Source of the DNA: Bradyrhizobium viridifuturi
GTDB taxonomy: Bacteria > Pseudomonadota > Alphaproteobacteria > Rhizobiales > Xanthobacteraceae
Length of the DNA stretch: 64,000 bases
Reading direction: 5' to 3'
NCBI RefSeq assembly: GCF_001238275.1
Contig: NZ_LGTB01000006.1
Location: forward strand, 143,807 to 207,806
Positions 10,014-18,315 of the stretch are shown one piece after another. The position numbers and the translations under genes are program-made. The notes beneath the pieces are model-generated. The model was not told where the DNA came from, did no database searches, and saw only the letters and a program-made list of their open reading frames with translations. How positions within the stretch are numbered: position 1 is the first letter of the stretch; each line of letters begins with the position of its first letter.

Positions 10014-12725
10014 ATGGCCAATCAGCGTGACCCCCATAAACGACCCTCGCCGGATGCGCTGCTCGAGGCAGCGCGTCGCGAGACCGATCGATCGGGGCGG
10101 CTGAAGATCTTCATCGGCGCCGCACCCGGCGTCGGCAAGACCTACGAGATGCTCTCGAGCGCCCACGCCCGCCTCAAGGCGGGCGTCGACGTCGTGGTCG
10201 GTGTGGTCGAAACCCACGGGCGGGTGGAGACCGAGGCGCTGCTGAAGGGCCTTGAAGTGATACCGCGGAAGCGGCTGAGCTACCGCGACCAGACGCTTGA
10301 GGAGATGGACCTCGATGCCCTGATCGCGCGGCGGCCGCAGCTGGCACTGGTCGACGAGCTCGCCCACACCAACGCGCCGGGCAGCCGGCATCCCAAGCGC
10401 TATCTCGACGTCGAGGAGTTGCTGTCGCATGGCATCGACGTCTACACCGCGATCAACATCCAGCACATCGAGAGCCTGAACGACGTCGTCGCGCAGATCA
10501 CCCATGTGCGGGTGCGCGAGACTGTCCCCGATTCGGTGGTTGACCGCGCAGACGCCATCGAGCTGATCGACCTCACGCCCGACGATCTGATCCAGCGGCT
10601 GAAGGAGGGCAAGGTCTATGTGCCCAAGCAGGCCGAGCGGGCGCTGGAGCACTATTTCTCTCCCGGCAATTTGACTGCGCTGCGCGAGCTGGCGCTGCGC
10701 CGCACCGCCGAGCGGGTCGACGAGCAGCTGCTCAACCACATGCAGGCCAATGCGATCCAGGGCCCCTGGGCCGCCGGCGAGCGCATCCTGGTCTGCCTCA
10801 GCGAGGACCCGCGTGCCGCGGGCCTGGTGCGCTACACCAAGCGCCTGGCCGACCGGCTGCACGCGCAGTGGACCGCGGTCAGCATCGAGACGCGGCGCAG
10901 CCTGCAATTGACCGACGAGCAGCGCGACCGGCTCGCCGACACCATGCGGCTTGCTGAATCGCTCGGCGGCGAGGCGCTGACGCTGCCCGGCGTCGGCCGC
11001 CGCATCGCCGACGACGTCATCAATTTCGCCCAGGCCAACAACGTCACCCAGATCATCATCGGCAAGTCGACGCGCTCGCGCTGGTTCGAGCTGACGCGCG
11101 GCTCGGTGGTGCACGATCTGGTGCGCCGGGCCGGCAATATCAGCGTCAACGTGATCGCCGGCGACGAGCTGCCGGTCGGCAAGGCGGCAGTGCAGACCGC
11201 GCAGCGGCAGGAGCCGTTCAAGCCGCAGCCCTACCTGATGGCGCTGCTGCTGACGGCGATCGGGCTCGGCGCAGCCAAGCTGATCCAGCCGTTCTTCGGC
11301 ATCGAGAATGTCGACCTCGTCTTCATCACCGCGGTGGTCGGCGCCGCGGCGCGCTATGGCCTGTGGCCGTCGCTGCTGGCGAGCGTCGCTGCGTCGCTGT
11401 GCTACAATTTCTTCTTCCTGCCGCCGGTCTACACCTTCACCATCACCGACCCGACCAACGTCGCGGCGTTCTTCTTCTTCATGCTGATCGCGCTGATCGT
11501 CTCCAATGTCGCGGCGCGGGTGCGCACCCAGGCCGACACCGCGATCGGCCGGGTCCGCACCACCGAATCGCTCTACGCCTTCAGCCGCAAGCTCGCGGGC
11601 ACCGCGACGCTCGACGACGTGCTGTGGGCGACCGCCTACCAGATCGCGCTGATGCTCAAGGTCCGCGTGGTGCTGCTGCTGCCGGAGGGCGGCATGCTGA
11701 CGGTCAAGAGCGGCTATCCGCCGGAAGATCAGCTCGATCAGGCCGACCTCGCCGCCGCCAACTGGGCCTGGGGCAACGACCGCCCGGCCGGTCGCGGATC
11801 GGACACGCTGCCGGGTGGCAAGCGGCTGTTCCTGCCGATGCGCACCGGCCGCGGCCCGATCGGGGTGATCGGCATCGACGACGACCGCACCGGGCCCTTG
11901 CTGACGCCGGACCAGCGCCGGCTGCTCGATGCGCTGGTCGACCAGGGGGCGCTCGCGATCGAGCGCGTGCTGCTGGTCGAGGACATGGACCGGGTCAAGC
12001 GCACGGTCGAGTCCGACCGACTGCGCGGCGCGCTGTTGACCTCGATCTCGCACGACCTCAAGACGCCGCTCGCGTCGGTGCTCGGCTCGGCCTCGGCGCT
12101 GCGCGATCTCGAGGCCAATTTGAGCGATGCCCAGAAACATGATCTGCTCGCCACCGTGATCGACGAATCCGAGCGGCTCAATCGCTTCATCGCCAACCTG
12201 CTCGACATGACCAAGCTGGAGTCCGGTGCGATCGTGCCCAACACCGCGCGGCACGATATCGGCGAAATCGTCGGCAGCGCGCTGCGCAGGGCGGCCAAGA
12301 TCCTGGTCCGTCACCGGGTGTCGCTGGAGCTCGCGGCCGATTTGCCGATGCTGGAGCTCGACGCGGTGCTGTTCGAGCAGGTGCTGTTCAACCTGCTCGA
12401 CAACGCGGCCAAATACGCCCCCTCCGACACCACGATCTCTATCCGCGGCAGCCGTGAGCGCGGCGCCGTGGCGCTGCAGATCCTGGACGAGGGCAATGGC
12501 ATTCCGGCCGCCGAGCTGGAAAGCGTGTTCGACAAGTTCTATCGCGCCGAGAAGGGCGACCACGTCCGCCCCGGCACCGGCCTTGGGCTGGCGATCTCGC
12601 GCGGTTTCGTCGAGGCGATGCACGGCACGATCGCGGCAGCCAACCGCTCCGACCGCAGCGGCGCCGTCATCACCATCCGCCTGCCGATCCCGGCGGACAC
12701 CAACGCGCTGGACACTGCCGCATGA
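10014..12725 (+). CDS. kdpD: sensor histidine kinase KdpD
   Basis: A 903-residue osmosensitive K+ sensor kinase. The N-terminal KdpD domain has the Walker-like GAAPGVGKTYEML and LVDELAHTNAPGSRHPKR motifs and is followed by a universal-stress-protein-like domain. Four close membrane helices lie around residues 400-500, then a GAF-like domain. The transmitter has the phosphoacceptor His in SISHDLKTPLASVLG, the N box NLLDNAAKYAP, and the DEGNGIP and GTGLGLAISRG boxes. The gene overlaps kdpE by four bases (ATGA). It is expected to phosphorylate KdpE under K+ limitation. Confidence 0.96.
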   Translation: MANQRDPHKRPSPDALLEAARRETDRSGRLKIFIGAAPGVGKTYEMLSSAHARLKAGVDVVVGVVETHGRVETEALLKGLEVIPRKRLSYRDQTLEEMDLDALIARRPQLALVDELAHTNAPGSRHPKRYLDVEELLSHGIDVYTAINIQHIESLNDVVAQITHVRVRETVPDSVVDRADAIELIDLTPDDLIQRLKEGKVYVPKQAERALEHYFSPGNLTALRELALRRTAERVDEQLLNHMQANAIQGPWAAGERILVCLSEDPRAAGLVRYTKRLADRLHAQWTAVSIETRRSLQLTDEQRDRLADTMRLAESLGGEALTLPGVGRRIADDVINFAQANNVTQIIIGKSTRSRWFELTRGSVVHDLVRRAGNISVNVIAGDELPVGKAAVQTAQRQEPFKPQPYLMALLLTAIGLGAAKLIQPFFGIENVDLVFITAVVGAAARYGLWPSLLASVAASLCYNFFFLPPVYTFTITDPTNVAAFFFFMLIALIVSNVAARVRTQADTAIGRVRTTESLYAFSRKLAGTATLDDVLWATAYQIALMLKVRVVLLLPEGGMLTVKSGYPPEDQLDQADLAAANWAWGNDRPAGRGSDTLPGGKRLFLPMRTGRGPIGVIGIDDDRTGPLLTPDQRRLLDALVDQGALAIERVLLVEDMDRVKRTVESDRLRGALLTSISHDLKTPLASVLGSASALRDLEANLSDAQKHDLLATVIDESERLNRFIANLLDMTKLESGAIVPNTARHDIGEIVGSALRRAAKILVRHRVSLELAADLPMLELDAVLFEQVLFNLLDNAAKYAPSDTTISIRGSRERGAVALQILDEGNGIPAAELESVFDKFYRAEKGDHVRPGTGLGLAISRGFVEAMHGTIAAANRSDRSGAVITIRLPIPADTNALDTAA

Positions 12726-13411
12726 ACGCAACGCCGATCAAGGTCCTGGTCATCGACGACGAGCCGCCGATCCGCAAGCTGCTGCGGATGGGGCTGAGCA
12801 CGCAGGGCTATGACATCCTCGAGGCCTCCAACGGCAAGATTGCATTGGAAATGCTGGCCGAAGGACCGGCGCTGATCATCCTCGATCTCGGCCTGCCCGA
12901 CATCCAGGGCCATGATCTCCTGCGCATGATCCGCGGTCGCAATGAGAGCGTGCCGATCGTGGTGTTGTCGAGCCGCGGCGACGAGGCCGGCAAGGTACAG
13001 GCGCTCGATCTCGGCGCCGACGACTACCTGACCAAGCCGTTCGGCATGGACGAATTGCTGGCGCGGCTGCGCGCGGCGCTGCGGCATCAGCTGCAGGTGC
13101 AGGGCGAGCGCCCGGTGTTCCGCTCCGGCGATCTCTCGGTCGACCTGGTGCGCCGGATCGTCAAGGTCGGCGACAAGGAGATCAAGCTGTCGCCGAAGGA
13201 GTATGACCTGTTGCGGGTGCTGGTGCAGCACGCCGGCAAGGTGCTGACGCATCGCTTCCTGCTGAAGGAATTGTGGGACGAGCTGACCGACGCGCAATAT
13301 CTGCGGGTCTATGTGCGCCAGCTCCGCCAGAAGATCGAGGCCGATCCTGAGCGCCCGCAATTCGTGCTGACCGAGACCGGCATCGGCTATCGGCTGCGCG
13401 CGGGGGATTAG
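12722..13411 (+). CDS. kdpE: KDP operon response regulator KdpE
   Basis: A 229-residue OmpR/PhoB-type regulator. The receiver domain has the acidic pocket VIDDEPP, the phosphoacceptor Asp in IILDLGLPD and the conserved Lys in LTKPFGMDE. The C-terminal winged helix contains LSPKEYDLLRVLVQHAGKV and VRQLRQKIEADP. It is translationally coupled to kdpD. It activates the kdp operon by binding upstream of kdpF, probably within 5066-5212. Confidence 0.96.
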   Translation: MNATPIKVLVIDDEPPIRKLLRMGLSTQGYDILEASNGKIALEMLAEGPALIILDLGLPDIQGHDLLRMIRGRNESVPIVVLSSRGDEAGKVQALDLGADDYLTKPFGMDELLARLRAALRHQLQVQGERPVFRSGDLSVDLVRRIVKVGDKEIKLSPKEYDLLRVLVQHAGKVLTHRFLLKELWDELTDAQYLRVYVRQLRQKIEADPERPQFVLTETGIGYRLRAGD

Positions 13412-13415
13412 CTTC

Positions 13416-13440
13416 GGAACCTTTGCTCTCATCGAGGTTT
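13416..13440 (+). promoter_or_regulatory. possible EcfG-type general stress promoter upstream of the DUF6496 gene
   Basis: GGAAC at 13416-13420, then 16 bases, then GTTT at 13437-13440, ending 25 bases before the ATG at 13466. The alphaproteobacterial general stress sigma factor EcfG recognises GGAAC-N16/17-CGTT. The -35 is perfect and the -10 partial, so this is a candidate only. Confidence 0.4.
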
Positions 13441-13465
13441 GTTTTCCGTTACCGGGAGAGAAGCT

Positions 13466-13708
13466 ATGGCAAGAAAGTACTCGCGGAAGGCATCTGATGA
13501 TGTCGAGCGTGTGATGAAGAAGCGCAAGGCCGGGACGCTACGCAGCGGCCGTTCCAAGAAGAAGGTGACGAGCCGCAAGCAGGCGATCGCGATCGGCCTC
13601 TCGGAAGCGCGCGCCGAGGGCAAGAGGGTGCCGAAGAAGGCGTCCAGGAAGAAGACCGCGAAGACGCGGAAGACAGCCAAGAAGCGCAAGAGCTCGAAGA
13701 AGAAGTAG
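13466..13708 (+). CDS. small Lys/Arg-rich protein, DUF6496 type
   Basis: An 80-residue strongly basic protein: MARKYSRKASDDVERVMKKR at the start, a KVTSRKQAIAIGLSEARAEG core and a poly-Lys tail (about 20 Lys/Arg in the last 30 residues). The core matches what I know as DUF6496, a small domain with a KQAIAIGLSEAR signature. The tail resembles histone H1-like nucleic-acid-binding proteins. A DNA- or RNA-binding stress role is inferred from composition and from the EcfG-like motif upstream. ATG 13466 has a GGAGAG site; an earlier in-frame start (13439) has none. Confidence 0.75.
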   Translation: MARKYSRKASDDVERVMKKRKAGTLRSGRSKKKVTSRKQAIAIGLSEARAEGKRVPKKASRKKTAKTRKTAKKRKSSKKK

Positions 13709-13727
13709 GACGCCAAACGTATCCTGT

Positions 13728-13847
13728 CGTCATTGCGAGCCACCCGGTCGGCGCGAAGCGCCGCCGGATGACAGGCTCCGCGAAGCAATCCATCTCTCCA
13801 CGCTCGGAACGATGGATTGCTTCGTCGCTTCGCTCCTCGCAATGACG
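13728..13847. repeat. intergenic palindromic repeat element (about 120 bp)
   Basis: The terminal inverted arms CGTCATTGCGAG (13728-13739) and CTCGCAATGACG (13836-13847) are perfect 12-base complements. Inner inverted segments GCAATCCATC and GATGGATTGC strengthen the fold. This is a familiar dispersed element of bradyrhizobial and related genomes. It lies between the convergent DUF6496 gene and ku and may serve as a bidirectional terminator. Confidence 0.8.
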
Positions 13848-13858
13848 GGGGATAGGTC

Positions 13859-14740
13859 TCACCCCGCCTTCCGCCGGCGCGCACTCGACCGATGCGCCTT
13901 CTTCGCCGCGCGGCGATGCGAGGCCGGGCGGCGCGCCGTGGATCGCCTTGCGCCACCCTTGCGGTCCTTCAAGCTCTGCTTCAAGGCGTCCATCAGGCTC
14001 ACCACATTGCTCGGCTTCTCCTCGCGCTCGGCGGCCTTGATCGGCTTGCCGGCGGCCTTGCGGCGGACCAGAGCCTTCAATGCGGTCTCGTATTCATCCT
14101 TGAACTTCGACGGGTCGAAATGCGCGGCCTTGCTCTCGAGGATGTGGCCGGCGAGCTCGATCATGTCCTTGGTCACCTTCGGGCTCTTGATATCGTCGAA
14201 ATAGTCGTCGGCATCGCGCACCTCATAGGGGTAACGCAGGGTGGTGCCGAGCATGCCCTTGTCGAGCGGCTCGATCGCGATCACGTGCTCGCGGTTGGTC
14301 AGCACGATCCGCGCCAGTGCGACGCGGTCCTGGTCCTTCATGGCGTCGCGGATCACTGCGAATGCGTCGATGCCGGCCTTGCCGTCGGGCCTGATGTAAT
14401 AGGGGTGGTCGAGGTAGCGCTTGTCGATCTCGCCCTCGGGCACGAAAGCGTCGATATCGATGGTGTGATTGCTCTCGATCTGGACTGCCTCGAGCTCGTC
14501 CTTCTCGATCTCGACATACTTGCCCTTGCTCACCTCGTAGCCGCGACCCTTCTGGTCGCCCTCGACGATGTCGCCGGTCTCGGCATCGACCATCTGCTGC
14601 TTCAGCCGGTTGCCGGTCTCCCGGTTGATCATGTGAAAGCGGGTTTTCTCGACCGTGGTCGAGGCCGGATAGAGCGCCACCGGGCATGACACCAGCGAGA
14701 GCTTGAGCGTGCCTTTCCAGTAGGCGCGGGGAGCGGCCAT
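13859..14740 (-). CDS. ku: Ku protein (non-homologous end joining)
   Basis: A 293-residue bacterial Ku. The N-terminus (APRAYWKGTLKLSLVSCPVALYPA) and the core (HHPYYI-like DHPYYIRPDGK, LRYPYEVRDADDYF) are diagnostic of the Ku beta-barrel that rings DNA ends and recruits LigD. The C-terminal 40 residues are Arg/Lys/Ala-rich (RRSTARRPASHRRAAKK), the basic extension seen in many bacterial Ku proteins. The start at 14740 (MAAPRAYW) is conserved for the family; the long upstream extension of the frame is non-coding. It is divergent from ligD across about 105 bases that carry EcfG-like promoters. Confidence 0.95.
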   Translation of the reverse strand: MAAPRAYWKGTLKLSLVSCPVALYPASTTVEKTRFHMINRETGNRLKQQMVDAETGDIVEGDQKGRGYEVSKGKYVEIEKDELEAVQIESNHTIDIDAFVPEGEIDKRYLDHPYYIRPDGKAGIDAFAVIRDAMKDQDRVALARIVLTNREHVIAIEPLDKGMLGTTLRYPYEVRDADDYFDDIKSPKVTKDMIELAGHILESKAAHFDPSKFKDEYETALKALVRRKAAGKPIKAAEREEKPSNVVSLMDALKQSLKDRKGGARRSTARRPASHRRAAKKAHRSSARRRKAG

Positions 14741-14765
14741 GATCGTCTCCAAACAGCTTGAGTTT

Positions 14766-14790
14766 GGAACTTGAACGGATACCGTAGGTT
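14766..14790 (+). promoter_or_regulatory. possible EcfG-type promoter for ligD
   Basis: GGAAC at 14766-14770, a 16-base spacer, then GGTT at 14787-14790 (consensus CGTT). It overlaps the oppositely oriented, better-matching motif for ku. The distance to the preferred ligD GTG (14846) is about 55 bases. Confidence 0.45.
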
Positions 14791-14798
14791 TTGGTTCC
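14774..14798 (-). promoter_or_regulatory. EcfG-type general stress promoter for ku
   Basis: On the minus strand, GGAAC (14798-14794), a 16-base spacer, then CGTT (14777-14774): a perfect match to the EcfG consensus GGAAC-N16/17-CGTT. The -10 lies 33 bases before the ku start at 14740. Control of a ku gene by the general stress sigma factor is known in rhizobia (RpoE2 of Sinorhizobium), which supports the reading. Confidence 0.65.
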
Positions 14799-14845
14799 TG
14801 ATGGCCGCACCGGGGCGCGGCCGCCGTTTGCGCCGAGGCCTGCAC

Positions 14846-17485
14846 GTGTCGCTGAGAAATCTCACCACCTACCGCAAGAAGCGCGACTTCGAGAAGACCA
14901 GCGAGCCGTCGGGTGACGTCAAGGTCGCGCCGAGCAAGCAGCGGCGTTTCGTGATCCAGAAGCATGACGCGACGCGGCTGCATTATGATTTCAGGCTGGA
15001 GTTCGACGGCGTCTTCAAATCCTGGGCGGTGACGCGCGGGCCCTCGCTCGATCCGCATGACAAGCGACTGGCAGTCGAGGTCGAGGATCATCCGCTCGAC
15101 TACGGCGATTTCGAAGGTACCATTCCCGAGGACCAGTATGGCGGCGGCACCGTGCAGCTGTGGGATCGCGGCACCTGGGAATCTGACGATCCCGAGCGTG
15201 GCTTCAAGAAGGGCGACCTTAAGTTCACCTTGCACGGCGACAAGCTGCACGGCAGCTGGGTGCTGGTGCGGATGAAGAACGACCGTTTCGGCGGCAAGCG
15301 CACCAACTGGCTATTGATCAAGCACCGTGACGAGTATGCGGTGGACGGCAACGGCGAAGCGATCCTCGACGAGGATCGTTCGGTCGCTTCCGGCCGCTCG
15401 ATGGCCGAGATCACGGCCGGCAAGGGCCGGGCGCCGAAGCCGTTCATGCTGGCCAGGGGGAACGGCAAGGGCAACGGCACGGCCAAGGCAGACGCGGTCT
15501 GGCACTCCAATCACGGCATGGCTGCGGACGCGCGCGCCAAGACCAAGGCGCCGAAGGCAAAACTGAAGGCGCAATTGAAGGCGCGGCCAAAGGCGCAGCC
15601 GAAGCAGGTGTCCGACATGCCGGACTTCGTCGCGCCGCAGCTCTGCGCCGCGGTCGAGAGCCCGCCGAAGGCAGCGGGCTGGTGCCACGAGATCAAGTTC
15701 GACGGCTACCGCGTGCAGCTTCGCGTCGAGAATGGCGAGGCTGAACTGAAGACCCGCAAGGGGCTCGACTGGTCCGATAAGTTCGGCGCGATCGTGAAGG
15801 AGGCCGGCAAGCTGCCGGACGTCCTGATCGATGGCGAGATCGTCGCGATCGACGCGAAGGGCATACCGCATTTCTCGACGCTGCAGGCGGCGCTCTCCGA
15901 CGGCAAGACCGATCAACTGATCTTCTACGCGTTCGACCTGCTGTTTGCAGGCCACGAGGATCTGCGCCCGTTGCCGCTTGCCGAGCGCAAGGCGCGACTG
16001 CAGAAATTGCTCGCGGCGCGCAAGGGCAGGAATCCCTTGATCCGCTATGTCGAGCATTTCGAGGAGAACGGCGATGCCGTGCTGGAGTCCGCGCGCAAGC
16101 TCGGACTGGAAGGCATCGTCTCCAAGCGGCTCGACAGGCCATACCGGTCCGGCCGATCCGACGACTGGACCAAGGCGAAGGTTCGCGCCGGCCACGAGGT
16201 GGTGCTCGGCGGCTGGAAGACCACCAACGGCAAATTCCGCTCGCTGATGGCCGGTGTTTATCGCGGCGAGCATCTCGTCTTTGTCGGCATCGTCGGCACC
16301 GGCTTCAGCCAGGACACCGTCCACCGCATCATGCCGGCGCTGAAGGCCGCCGCATCCGATACCAGCCCGTTCGGCGGCAAGGATGCGCCGAAGAAGACCC
16401 GCGACGTGCACTGGCTGAAGCCCGAGCTGGTTGCCGAGATCGAGTTCGCCGGCTGGACCGACGCCGGCAATATCCGCCAGGCCGCGTTCAAGGGCCTGCG
16501 CCAGGACAAGCCGGCGCATGAGGTCGAGGCCGAACGGCCGGTCGTAACCAGAGTGGTGAAGCCGATGGCGAAAGGGAAATCATCCGGTACGGTGATGGGC
16601 GTCGCGATCTCCCACCCGGACAAGGCGCTCTGGCCCGACGCCGGCGACGGCGCGCCGGTGACGAAGCTCGACCTCGCCAATTATTTCGAGGCGGTCGGCG
16701 AATGGATGATCCGCTATCTCAAGGGCCGGCCGTGCTCGATCGTGCGCGCGCCCGACGGCATCAAGGGCGAGACCTTCTTCCAGCGCCACGCGATGGCCGG
16801 CACGTCGAAGCTGCTGAAGCTCGCCAAGGTGTCCGGCGATCGCAAGCCCTATCTGCAGATCGACCAGGTCGAGGGCCTCGCTGCGGTCGCGCAGCTCGGC
16901 GGCCTCGAGCTGCATCCCTGGAACTGCGCGCCCGATGCCTATGACACGCCGGGCCGGCTGGTGTTCGATCTCGACCCGGCGCCCGACGTTGCGTTCTCCG
17001 ATGTGGTCGACGCGGCCAAGGACATGCGCCAGCGGCTGACCGCGGTCGGCCTCGAGAGTTTCTGCAAGACCACCGGCGGCAAGGGCCTTCACGTCGTCGC
17101 GCCGCTGCTGTCGGGGGCGCGGGACAGGGTGACGTGGAAAGAGGCCAAGGGCTTCGCGCAGGGCATCTGCCAGTGGATGGCGCAGGATGATCCCGAGCGC
17201 TATCTGATCAACATGTCGAAGGCGAAGCGCACCGGAAAGATCTTCCTCGACTATCTGCGCAACGACCGGCTCTCGACTGCGGTTGCGGTGCTATCGCCGC
17301 GGGCGCGGCCGGGCGCGACGGTGTCGATGCCGTTGACCTGGCCGCAGGTGCGCGGCGATCTCGATCCGAAGAAATACACGGTGCGCTCCGTGCCGGCACT
17401 GCTCGCCAAGACCAAGGCCTGGGACGGTTATGAGGATGCGGCCTCGTCGATCAAGGCTGCGATGAAGAAGCTCGCGGCGCAGTAG
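14846..17485 (+). CDS. ligD: multifunctional ATP-dependent DNA ligase D (PE-Lig-Pol)
   Basis: About 879 residues with three domains. The N-terminal 3'-phosphoesterase (residues ~35-165) contains the [17 protein letters not shown] and [16 protein letters not shown] motifs. The ATP-dependent ligase (~265-570) has the adenylation Lys284 in EIKFDGYR. The C-terminal primase/polymerase (~595-870) contains [27 protein letters not shown] and [10 protein letters not shown] Lys/Ala/Pro linker joins the first two. Works with Ku in end joining. The GTG at 14846 is chosen for its GAGG site and because the family begins near here; TTG 14771 and ATG 14801 are in frame but add unconserved residues. Confidence 0.94.
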   Translation: MSLRNLTTYRKKRDFEKTSEPSGDVKVAPSKQRRFVIQKHDATRLHYDFRLEFDGVFKSWAVTRGPSLDPHDKRLAVEVEDHPLDYGDFEGTIPEDQYGGGTVQLWDRGTWESDDPERGFKKGDLKFTLHGDKLHGSWVLVRMKNDRFGGKRTNWLLIKHRDEYAVDGNGEAILDEDRSVASGRSMAEITAGKGRAPKPFMLARGNGKGNGTAKADAVWHSNHGMAADARAKTKAPKAKLKAQLKARPKAQPKQVSDMPDFVAPQLCAAVESPPKAAGWCHEIKFDGYRVQLRVENGEAELKTRKGLDWSDKFGAIVKEAGKLPDVLIDGEIVAIDAKGIPHFSTLQAALSDGKTDQLIFYAFDLLFAGHEDLRPLPLAERKARLQKLLAARKGRNPLIRYVEHFEENGDAVLESARKLGLEGIVSKRLDRPYRSGRSDDWTKAKVRAGHEVVLGGWKTTNGKFRSLMAGVYRGEHLVFVGIVGTGFSQDTVHRIMPALKAAASDTSPFGGKDAPKKTRDVHWLKPELVAEIEFAGWTDAGNIRQAAFKGLRQDKPAHEVEAERPVVTRVVKPMAKGKSSGTVMGVAISHPDKALWPDAGDGAPVTKLDLANYFEAVGEWMIRYLKGRPCSIVRAPDGIKGETFFQRHAMAGTSKLLKLAKVSGDRKPYLQIDQVEGLAAVAQLGGLELHPWNCAPDAYDTPGRLVFDLDPAPDVAFSDVVDAAKDMRQRLTAVGLESFCKTTGGKGLHVVAPLLSGARDRVTWKEAKGFAQGICQWMAQDDPERYLINMSKAKRTGKIFLDYLRNDRLSTAVAVLSPRARPGATVSMPLTWPQVRGDLDPKKYTVRSVPALLAKTKAWDGYEDAASSIKAAMKKLAAQ

Positions 17486-17533
17486 CCCGTTATTGGGCGG
17501 GTTCGTGTCGTTAACTCACCTCGCCATACCCCA

Positions 17534-17625
17534 CGAAAGCGCGGTATCCAGTACGCCGCGGCTCATCGATTCAATCGTTGGCGTCTCTGGAATACTGGAT
17601 CACCCGCTTTCGCGAAAGCGGGTGA
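17534..17625. repeat. intergenic inverted repeat with 26-base perfect palindrome
   Basis: The arms 17534-17553 and 17593-17612 are inverted copies (about 17 of 20 matching, around GTATCCAGTA / TACTGGAT). The right end holds a perfect 26-base palindrome (17600-17625, TCACCCGCTTTCG and its complement). It is placed between the 3' ends of ligD and the convergent DUF3309 gene, so it may terminate both. No gene is seen in 17486-17666. Confidence 0.7.
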
Positions 17626-17666
17626 TGACAGTTGTCGATGCGGATAGTACGCAACATCCGCGCAGG

Positions 17667-17831
17667 CTACAGCCGTCCCAGCAGCAGCAGGATCAGCAGA
17701 ATGACGATCACAAGGCCGAGCCCGCCGCCGCCATAGTAGCCGGTGCCGTAGAACGGTCCGCCGCCGATGCCGCTGAAGCCGCCCAACAGCGCGATGACCA
17801 GAATGATAAGAATGATCGTTCCAATTGACAT
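17667..17831 (-). CDS. DUF3309 family small membrane protein
   Basis: A 54-residue protein starting MSIGTIILIILVIALLGG, with a Gly/Tyr-rich middle (GGGPFYGTGYYGGGG) and a Leu/Ile/Val-rich C-terminal helix. This two-helix, Gly-rich layout is the DUF3309 pattern. It is probably an inner-membrane peptide. Function is unknown, but such genes are often stress-responsive, and an EcfG-like motif lies upstream. ATG 17831 has a GAGGAGAG site. Confidence 0.85.
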   Translation of the reverse strand: MSIGTIILIILVIALLGGFSGIGGGPFYGTGYYGGGGLGLVIVILLILLLLGRL

Positions 17832-17884
17832 TGAGTCTCTCCTCAGCCCCGCGGGCTCACCGATCTCTGCCCTTCGGGTAGGGA

Positions 17885-17909
17885 AACAATCCGCAACTAC
17901 GAAGGTTCC
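17885..17909 (-). promoter_or_regulatory. possible EcfG-type promoter for the DUF3309 gene
   Basis: On the minus strand, GGAAC (17909-17905), a 16-base spacer, then TGTT (17888-17885), three of four bases of the CGTT consensus. It lies 54 bases before the DUF3309 start. Confidence 0.45.
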
Positions 17910-17997
17910 GGTTTCGGCGGTACGATAAAGCTGTGCGATCTTCCGTTTGGCTTGGAACAGAACTACATCAGCGGAATCCATCGAGGAGTGCACTGCG

Positions 17998-18306
17998 ATG
18001 TCGGCTCCGTTGATCGTCTCGATTCCCCATAGCCTCGGCCGCGAGGAGGCCATGCGCCGCCTGAAAACCGGCCTGTCGCGCGCAGCGGCGAACGTGCGGG
18101 TCATGAGCGTCGAGGAGGAGCGCTGGGACGGCAACCGCATGAGCTTTCGAGTCCGCGCGCTGGGGCAGGTCGCCGCCGGGTATGTCGATGTCGAGGATAG
18201 CCATGTGCGCCTGGAGGTGACGCTGCCGTGGCTGCTGCAGCGCTTCGCCGAGGTCGCGCAGGCCGCTATCCAGAAGAGCGGGCAATTGCTGCTGACCAAG
18301 CGCTGA
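17998..18306 (+). CDS. polyhydroxyalkanoic acid system family protein
   Basis: A 102-residue protein with the sequence pattern of the PHA-granule-region family: PLIVSIPHSLGREEAMRRL near the start, then WDGNRMSFRVRALGQ, GYVDVEDSHVRLEVTLPWLL and a C-terminal helix. Proteins of this family are found near polyhydroxyalkanoate genes and are presumed to be granule-associated; no PHA gene is in this window. ATG 17998 follows GAGGAG; an in-frame ATG at 17947 has no ribosome site. It is convergent with treY. Confidence 0.8.
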   Translation: MSAPLIVSIPHSLGREEAMRRLKTGLSRAAANVRVMSVEEERWDGNRMSFRVRALGQVAAGYVDVEDSHVRLEVTLPWLLQRFAEVAQAAIQKSGQLLLTKR

Positions 18307-18315
18307 CGCGCGGCG

